Both the position numbers and the translations under genes were made by a program. DNA of 40,019 nucleotides from Brasilonema sp. UFV-L1 (GTDB lineage: Bacteria; Cyanobacteriota; Cyanobacteriia; Cyanobacteriales; Nostocaceae), in NCBI RefSeq assembly GCF_012912105.1, contig NZ_QMEA01000055.1, positions 1-40,019 of the forward strand, read 5' to 3'. Below the pieces are notes generated by a model. The model was not told the origin of the DNA, did no database searches, and saw only the letters and a program-made list of their open reading frames with translations. Positions 35,788 through 40,019 of this stretch are shown one piece after another (the first letter of the stretch is position 1; each line of letters starts with the position of its first letter).

Positions 35788-37641
35788 ATGAGAAAGCTAA
35801 TATTATTTTGCTTATTTGTCATCGGGCTGAGTGTTGTCCTGTTTAATTTTATTAATTTTCAGGGACTAGCAGCCAAAGGAGAGTTTGAGACAATAGTGCT
35901 AAATTTTCGGGAAGATATTCCCAAAGAGGTATTGCAACAGGATTTGCAAGCTATTGCTCAACAGTACAACGTGACTCCCCAACTGGACAATCAATTTTCC
36001 GCTAAAGAGAACGTTTATATCATCAAGGGCGATCAGCAGCGACTCAAAGAACTGAAAAAGTCGCCATTTGCCCAAGCAATGGATTTTATCGAACCAAACT
36101 ATATCTACAGGTTTCCAAAACCAGGTAAAGTCACTTGGTTAGGAGAACTGTTGGTGCCCCAAGGTGCTGACGAAGAGAAAGTTGCTGATACAGGTCCTAA
36201 CGATCCTTATTACAGTAAGCAATGGAATTTGCACAATATTCATGTTCAAGGCGCATGGACTCAAACCAAAGGTAAAGACATTACAGTTGCAGTCATTGAT
36301 ACTGGTATCACTCGTGTCCGTGACCTCATAGAGACAGAATTTGTCGATGGCTACGACTTTGTTAACGACAGAGTAGAAGCTAAAGACGACAATGGTCATG
36401 GCACTCACGTTGCTGGTACGATTGCCCAATCGACTAACAACAGCTATGGCGTAGCTGGAATTGCCTACGAAGCTAAGCTTATGCCTCTCAAGGTACTCAG
36501 TGAGTATGGCGGTGGTACTGTTGCTGATATCGCAGAAGCGATTAAGTTTGCTGCTGATAACGGTGCAGATGTTATCAACATGAGCTTAGGTGGTGGCGGT
36601 GAAAGTCGGCTCATGGAAGATGCAATTGACTATGCTTATAGAAAAGGCGTCGTCATCATTGCTGCTGCTGGTAATGAAAACCAGAATTCCGTTGCTTATC
36701 CAGCGCGTTATCCCCATGTTATTGGTGTTTCAGCATTAGGTCCAGATGGAGAAAGAGCACCTTATTCTAACTTTGGTGCTGGAGTGGATATTTCTGCCCC
36801 TGGTGGTAGTGATGCAGGCAAGATTTTGCAAGAAACCATCGATCCTGATAACAAGGGTACTGCAGTGTTCATGGGCTTCCAAGGTACCAGCATGGCTGCA
36901 CCCCACGTTGCTGGTGTTGCTGCATTAGTCAAAGCTTCTGGCGTGAAAGAACCAAACCAAATCCTTGAAGTTCTCAAGCAGTCAGCACGAACTATTCAGG
37001 ATGACGGTTTGAACTACTATGGCGCTGGACAACTCAATGCAGAAGCAGCAGTACAGTTAGCCACTCAAGGACAAATCACCTTCCAAGATTTCTTTCGTTG
37101 GCTGCGAGATAACGGCTATCTCAACCCGCGCTTTTGGATTGATGGCGGTGCAGTGGCGTTGTTACCCAAGATTTTGATGGTTATCGGTTCTTATCTTCTG
37201 GCTTGGTTTTTACGGGTTTATTTCCCATTCCGCTGGGGTTGGACTTTATCTTGGGGATTAATCACTGGTAGTTCTGGATTATTTTTCCTGAAGGGATTCT
37301 ATATTTTTGACCTTCCCCAATGGCCATTCCGCTTACTGGGAAGTTCTATTCCAGAATTAGGGAATACCCTTCAAGGAACAAATGCCTTTAACCCACTGTT
37401 TGCTAGTGTACTGATTCCTTTAGCCTTAATGGCACTCTTGCTAGGAAATCCAAAATGGAAGTGGTTTGCCATTGGTTCATCACTAGGTGTAGCAGCGTGT
37501 TTAGCGGTGAGTGCGATATCAGATCCCGAAGTTTGGGGATTGGGCAGTAGTATCCTAGCTCGTCTGTTCCTCATTGTTAATGCCGTATTATGTTTCGGCT
37601 TAGCTCGCTTAGTAGTCAAAAACGAAGAACAACCAGCCTGA
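35788..37641 (+). CDS. Subtilisin-like serine protease with five C-terminal membrane helices
   Basis: This is a 617-residue S8 protease. After an N-terminal signal or anchor (LILFCLFVIGLSVVLFNFI) there is an I9-like propeptide (about 32-110). The catalytic domain (about 150-430) has the complete triad: Asp171 (VAVIDTG), His204 (NGHGTHVAG) and Ser368 (GTSMAAPHVAG), with the oxyanion Asn296 (AAAGNE). The last 170 residues hold five hydrophobic segments, so the protease is tethered in a membrane with the catalytic part on the outside or in the lumen. The role of the membrane domain is unknown. Confidence 0.94.
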   Translation: MRKLILFCLFVIGLSVVLFNFINFQGLAAKGEFETIVLNFREDIPKEVLQQDLQAIAQQYNVTPQLDNQFSAKENVYIIKGDQQRLKELKKSPFAQAMDFIEPNYIYRFPKPGKVTWLGELLVPQGADEEKVADTGPNDPYYSKQWNLHNIHVQGAWTQTKGKDITVAVIDTGITRVRDLIETEFVDGYDFVNDRVEAKDDNGHGTHVAGTIAQSTNNSYGVAGIAYEAKLMPLKVLSEYGGGTVADIAEAIKFAADNGADVINMSLGGGGESRLMEDAIDYAYRKGVVIIAAAGNENQNSVAYPARYPHVIGVSALGPDGERAPYSNFGAGVDISAPGGSDAGKILQETIDPDNKGTAVFMGFQGTSMAAPHVAGVAALVKASGVKEPNQILEVLKQSARTIQDDGLNYYGAGQLNAEAAVQLATQGQITFQDFFRWLRDNGYLNPRFWIDGGAVALLPKILMVIGSYLLAWFLRVYFPFRWGWTLSWGLITGSSGLFFLKGFYIFDLPQWPFRLLGSSIPELGNTLQGTNAFNPLFASVLIPLALMALLLGNPKWKWFAIGSSLGVAACLAVSAISDPEVWGLGSSILARLFLIVNAVLCFGLARLVVKNEEQPA

Positions 37642-37679
37642 TACTTCCTCACTCCCTCATCAATTAAAGGTTTACAGAT

Positions 37680-37913
37680 ATGAGCATCACAATTACAGGT
37701 ACTATTGAACACCGTGATATTGGTACTGGCGCTTGGGCGCTAGTTACTGATAAGGGCGATACATATGAAATCCTTAGAGGAGTAGACAAAAGTTTACTCA
37801 AACAAGGACAAAAAGCAAAAGTCACTGGACAGGTGCGTGAAGATATTATGACTGTTGCTATGATTGGTCCAGTACTAGAAGTAAAATCCTTTGAGGTGAT
37901 TAGTTCTCCTTAG
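37680..37913 (+). CDS. Small OB-like protein (DUF5818-like)
   Basis: This 77-residue protein, MSITITGTIEHRDIGTGAWALV..., then YEILRG, KAKVTGQVREDIMTVAMIGPVLEV, has a beta-rich pattern like small OB-fold proteins annotated DUF5818. It follows the subtilase by 38 bp and may share its transcript. Its last 14 bp overlap the end of the thioredoxin-like gene on the other strand. Function unknown. Confidence 0.75.
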   Translation: MSITITGTIEHRDIGTGAWALVTDKGDTYEILRGVDKSLLKQGQKAKVTGQVREDIMTVAMIGPVLEVKSFEVISSP

Positions 37914-38226
37914 AGGCGGTTGAATTCAGAACTTCTTGCAAGCGACTTCTAAATTCCCCCTTGGGATGACCACCTTTGACCTCGCCTAGAATCTGAAGTT
38001 CCCCTTCTGGCGAATCACAAACAACGTAGGTAGGCCATCCCATCTGTGATTTATCAGGATACTGAGTCAGCAAAATATGACGATACTTCCGATAAGTCGC
38101 TGTATCCTGCATCTTAACGTCAATAAATTGCAAACCCAATTCCTCAGTCACCTTTTTGTCATAAAAAGACATCTTGTGGCAGATGCCGCAGTCTTCCGAA
38201 GAGAACTTGATGACAGCTAAATTCAT
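37900..38226 (-). CDS. Thioredoxin-like protein with CGIC motif
   Basis: This 108-residue protein has a thioredoxin fold: VIKFSSEDCGICHKMSFYDKK (active site CGIC) and the cis-Pro segment GWPTYVV, ending in LGEVKGGHPKGEFRSRLQEVL. The active-site dipeptide Gly-Ile differs from Gly-Pro of standard thioredoxins. It has no signal sequence. It is probably a specialised cytoplasmic oxidoreductase. The gene converges with the OB-like gene. Confidence 0.88.
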   Translation of the reverse strand: MNLAVIKFSSEDCGICHKMSFYDKKVTEELGLQFIDVKMQDTATYRKYRHILLTQYPDKSQMGWPTYVVCDSPEGELQILGEVKGGHPKGEFRSRLQEVLNSTASKEN

Positions 38227-38553
38227 GAATTTACAACTCTCGAACTATTAACACTTGCTTGTTGAATAACACATAATAGGAGAATACCAAATATTACCAG
38301 TGAAGAATTATAGAAAAAATATTAAGAATTTGGGTGAAACGAAAATTTTTGGCTATGTTTGTACTAACTTATGCTAGTATAAGCGTCTTATTTATTCATC
38401 TATCAGATTCAAACATGCACAAAATTTCATAGTATGACCAGAAGTACCCAACTAAGCTGACGAATCAACAATCACATTGAACAGCACATTTTTTGACCTA
38501 TAAAACGCTCGGTTCTCTGGAGCTAAAGAGAGAGCGTCAAGCCTCTACATTTG
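38227..38553. other. Intergenic region before sRNA array
   Basis: No gene is seen in this 327-bp AT-rich segment. It is the 3' flank of the minus-strand sRNA array and includes the start region of the thioredoxin-like gene. Confidence 0.5.
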
Positions 38554-38609
38554 AAAAAACCCCCCCAGTAGCAGGTAGCCGACTAGGGAAGTGAGTTATC
38601 AGGGTGCAT
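38554..38609 (-). ncRNA. nsiR1: NsiR1-like sRNA, copy 1
   Basis: About 56 nt. The predicted 5' end is GATGCACCCTGATAACTCAC and the 3' end is a GC-rich hairpin (CCCTAGT...ACTGGGG) followed by a T-run. The promoter has TAGTAT (minus strand of 38616-38621) and a TCCGGA box at 38645-38650, which is the DIF-type heterocyst motif. Boundaries are predicted. Confidence 0.75.
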
Positions 38610-38615
38610 CTACCA

Positions 38616-38650
38616 ATACTATGTTCTGTGAGTAACTGGGGTGTTCCGGA
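38616..38650 (-). promoter_or_regulatory. DIF-type promoter of sRNA copy 1
   Basis: TCCGGA (38645-38650) and TAGTAT -10 (38616-38621), 23-bp spacing. Confidence 0.65.
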
Positions 38651-38688
38651 CAAAAGCGCGAAAATTCAGTCCGTTTTGTGTCAAAAAC

Positions 38689-38743
38689 AAAAAAATCCCC
38701 AGTAGCAGGTAGCCGACTAGGGAAGTGAGTTATCAGGGTGCAT
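38689..38743 (-). ncRNA. nsiR1: NsiR1-like sRNA, copy 2
   Basis: Nearly identical to copy 1 over a 134-bp period, with the same 5' part, the same terminator hairpin type (CCCTAGT...ACTGGGG) and a T-rich run. The TCCGGA box is at 38779-38784. Confidence 0.75.
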
Positions 38744-38749
38744 CTACCA

Positions 38750-38784
38750 ATACTATGTTCTGTGAGTAACTGGGGTGTTCCGGA
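38750..38784 (-). promoter_or_regulatory. DIF-type promoter of sRNA copy 2
   Basis: TCCGGA (38779-38784) and TAGTAT -10 (38750-38755). Confidence 0.65.
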
Positions 38785-38821
38785 CAAAAGCGCGAAAATT
38801 CAGTCCGTTTTGTGTCAAAAA

Positions 38822-38878
38822 CAAAAAAAATCCCTAGTAGCAGGTAGCTAACTAGGGAAGTGAGTTATCAGGGTGCAT
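38822..38878 (-). ncRNA. NsiR1-like sRNA, copy 3 (promoter decayed)
   Basis: The RNA part and terminator (CCCTAGTTAGCTACC...) are kept, but the -10 region TAGTATTGG is shortened to AGCAC and no TCCGGA follows. It is probably silent, or transcribed only by read-through. Confidence 0.55.
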
Positions 38879-39353
38879 CTGTGCTATGTTCTGTGAATCA
38901 CTAAATCTTTAACCTGACGCCGTAATTCTCCATCCGCGCCCCGCATTCTCCACGCACGCTCGTCTTACGGAGAGGGCAGCACGCCAGATGCCGAGGGCGG
39001 GGGGCTTTGGGGTCCCATTAACTTGTAATGAGGCACCGCAGTTTTTCCGGTTTTAATGAAGCGGAATGAGATTTGCCACTGGAACGCGTAAGCACACTCG
39101 ATGTAAATCTTCGCCAAAAAATCAATATACTCCTGTGGAAGACGGGAGTCTGCCTGGGTTCTAGCTTGCTAGATAAAGGTCGTAAGACCAGAGAGGGAGA
39201 GTAAGACCATCACCGACACTAGTGTCGGACTTGCAGCAATGTAAGTACCATAAGTGGCATCTGCCTGCGAGACAGGAAGCCCCATCCCTGAATGCGGTGG
39301 GGTACTTCACAAGATAAATAAGTTAAGATTGGGGAGAATGTTGTCTCAGCCAT
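38879..39353. other. Insertion between two halves of the sRNA array
   Basis: This 475-bp stretch of different base composition interrupts the array. It starts with GC-rich repeat sequence (about 38920-39010) and continues into a probable IS200/IS605-type right end (about 39110-39310). No intact gene is seen. Confidence 0.55.
39110..39310 (+). mobile_element. Probable IS200/IS605-type (TnpB) right-end remnant
   Basis: Three successive hairpins are seen: the perfect palindrome CCGACACTAGTGTCGG (39213-39228), CCTG/CAGG (39264-39276) and GAAGCCCCA/TGGGGTACTTC (39276-39308), ending in TTCAC. This layout resembles the 3' end and guide-RNA scaffold of IS1341/TnpB elements in cyanobacteria. No tnpB frame is intact. 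Identification is from memory of such ends, not from a search. Confidence 0.45.
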
Positions 39354-39408
39354 AAAAAAAACCCAAGTAGCCGAAAGTCTACTAGGGGTTTCAGTTATCA
39401 GGGTGCAT
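39354..39408 (-). ncRNA. nsiR1: NsiR1-like sRNA, copy 4
   Basis: The 5' part GATGCACCCTGATAACTGA is shared with all copies. The terminator hairpin is CCCCTAGTAG...CTACTTGGG with a T-run of eight. TCCGGA is at 39443-39448. Confidence 0.78.
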
Positions 39409-39414
39409 CTACCA

Positions 39415-39448
39415 ATACTATGTTCTACAGATAACCACTTTCTCCGGA
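39415..39448 (-). promoter_or_regulatory. DIF-type promoter of sRNA copy 4
   Basis: TCCGGA (39443-39448) and TAGTAT -10 (39415-39420), 22-bp spacing. Confidence 0.65.
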
Positions 39449-39496
39449 TAAATTCTACAAAATAGAAGTAAAAATATTTTCTTTAGGTTGAAAAAT

Positions 39497-39551
39497 AAAA
39501 AACCCCCAAGTAGCCGAAAGTCTACTAGGGGTGTCAGTTATCAGGGTGCAT
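39497..39551 (-). ncRNA. nsiR1: NsiR1-like sRNA, copy 5
   Basis: Repeats copy 4 with a 143-bp period. The terminator hairpin CCCCTAGTAG...CTACTTGGGG has one mismatch and is followed by TTTTTTATTTTT. TCCGGA is at 39586-39591. Confidence 0.8.
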
Positions 39552-39557
39552 CTACCA

Positions 39558-39591
39558 ATACTATGTTCCACAGATAACTGCTTCCTCCGGA
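39558..39591 (-). promoter_or_regulatory. DIF-type promoter of sRNA copy 5
   Basis: TCCGGA (39586-39591) and TAGTAT -10 (39558-39563). The arms CAGTTATC and GATAACTG flank the -10 and start site. Confidence 0.68.
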
Positions 39592-39639
39592 TAAATTCTG
39601 CAAAATAGAAGTAAAAATATTTTCTTTAGGTTGAAAAAT

Positions 39640-39694
39640 AAAAAACCCCCAAGTAGCCGAAAGTCTACTAGGGGTGTCAGTTATCAGGGTGCAT
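39640..39694 (-). ncRNA. nsiR1: NsiR1-like sRNA, copy 6
   Basis: Identical to copy 5 across the RNA and promoter. It is the copy nearest to the right edge and, if hetF follows as in Nostoc, would lie closest to (and antisense with respect to) the hetF leader. Confidence 0.8.
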
Positions 39695-39700
39695 CTACCA

Positions 39701-39734
39701 ATACTATGTTCCACAGATAACTGCTTCCTCCGGA
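39701..39734 (-). promoter_or_regulatory. DIF-type promoter of sRNA copy 6
   Basis: TCCGGA (39729-39734) and TAGTAT -10 (39701-39706), 22-bp spacing, with CAGTTATC/GATAACTG arms around the -10. Confidence 0.68.
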
Positions 39735-40019
39735 CAATTTTGTGTTGATCGTAAATACTTGCCATTTACAAACTACCGGAAAAATTCAGAGGGTGTTAAC
39801 AAACTAGTACAAAGGACGCAGAAATAAAGCTACCATTCAAGAAGGAGCAAAAGCTTGTCATGTAAGCTGAGTGTGCCCTTAGCGCACACTCGGCGTCAAG
39901 CATGCCGCAAGCATACGCAAGTGCAATGAAAACGGTACTAAGGTTGGGTAAAACAAGCGAAAAATCTGCCGAGCCAGAGGAAAAATAGCCCTGTCAACAC
40001 CCCTGCCTAAAGGCGAGGG
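39735..40019. other. Right edge: palindromes, no gene
   Basis: A hairpin GAGTGTGC/GCACACTC lies near 39868-39891. A second hairpin starts at 40000 (CCCCTGCC-TAAA-GGCGAGGG, cut by the window end) and is of a type often seen at IS ends in cyanobacteria. The segment may be part of a long 5' leader of a gene beyond the window. Confidence 0.4.

Noticed and set aside
38599-38787. Open frame on the minus strand across sRNA copies 1-2
   Set aside because: It runs through promoter and terminator repeats and repeats itself with the array; it has no ribosome binding site and no protein-like composition.
38500-39734. CRISPR array at the right end
   Set aside because: Repeats of 134-143 bp with promoters and terminators do not match CRISPR repeat/spacer lengths, and no cas genes are present.
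39541-39765. Open frame on the minus strand across sRNA copies 5-6
   Set aside because: Same reason: it is a by-product of the tandem repeat.

Overview
The window looks like chromosomal DNA of a filamentous, probably heterocyst-forming cyanobacterium (order Nostocales). The evidence is many copies of the HIP1 octamer GCGATCGC (about 18 found by eye), several blocks of tandem heptamer repeats (STRRs), XisH/XisI proteins, a homocitrate synthase of the NifV type, PII (GlnB), an NTRC fusion, many cyanobacterial-type hypothetical proteins, and, at the right end, a tandem array of small-RNA genes with DIF-type TCCGGA promoters that closely fits NsiR1, the heterocyst-specific sRNA of Anabaena/Nostoc. 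Most of the window is ordinary housekeeping DNA with short transcription units on both strands.

Left part (1-9.3 kb): a four-module hybrid response regulator with a degenerate GGDEF domain; a secreted DUF3011-like protein; the xisH-xisI pair; a 2Fe-2S ferredoxin overlapping a lipoprotein nuclease gene; tRNA-Ser(GGA); a ROK sugar kinase; a lone Opp/Dpp-type permease; a small conserved protein; and the NTRC thioredoxin reductase-thioredoxin fusion.

Middle (9.6-24.5 kb): a type IV pilin-like protein; a 1-kb gene-free stretch; a DUF4327 protein; an FHA-Ser/Thr kinase next to a zinc-ribbon/pseudokinase/PP2C phosphatase (a likely signalling pair); an RluE-type pseudouridine synthase; a WD40 remnant; a TPP riboswitch with thiC; pyrE; tRNA-Ile(CAU); a CNNM/CorC protein; queC; a Gfo/Idh/MocA oxidoreductase; and a DedA protein.

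Right part (24.8-38.2 kb): a chromosomal ParM-like actin and a ParR-like partner; an AbrB-type membrane protein converging on and overlapping nifV; prolyl iminopeptidase; a phosphohexomutase; rdgB; glnB; a coiled-coil membrane protein; thiD (with thiC, the second HMP/thiamin gene here); a membrane-anchored subtilase with five C-terminal membrane segments; and a small thioredoxin-like protein.

Right end (38.5-40.0 kb): no protein gene. Six NsiR1-like repeats on the minus strand lie in two sub-families (134-bp and 143-bp periods). They are split by what looks like the right end of an IS200/IS605-type (TnpB) element. In Nostoc such an array precedes hetF, which would start just beyond this window on the plus strand; this is inference.

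The most novel-looking signal is a pair of distant intergenic hairpins (10452-10527 and 23596-23673). Their 18-bp stems differ in sequence but pair perfectly, while their loops share GTTGATCTGTC and CGTGGTAAT. This looks like an undescribed structured element family.
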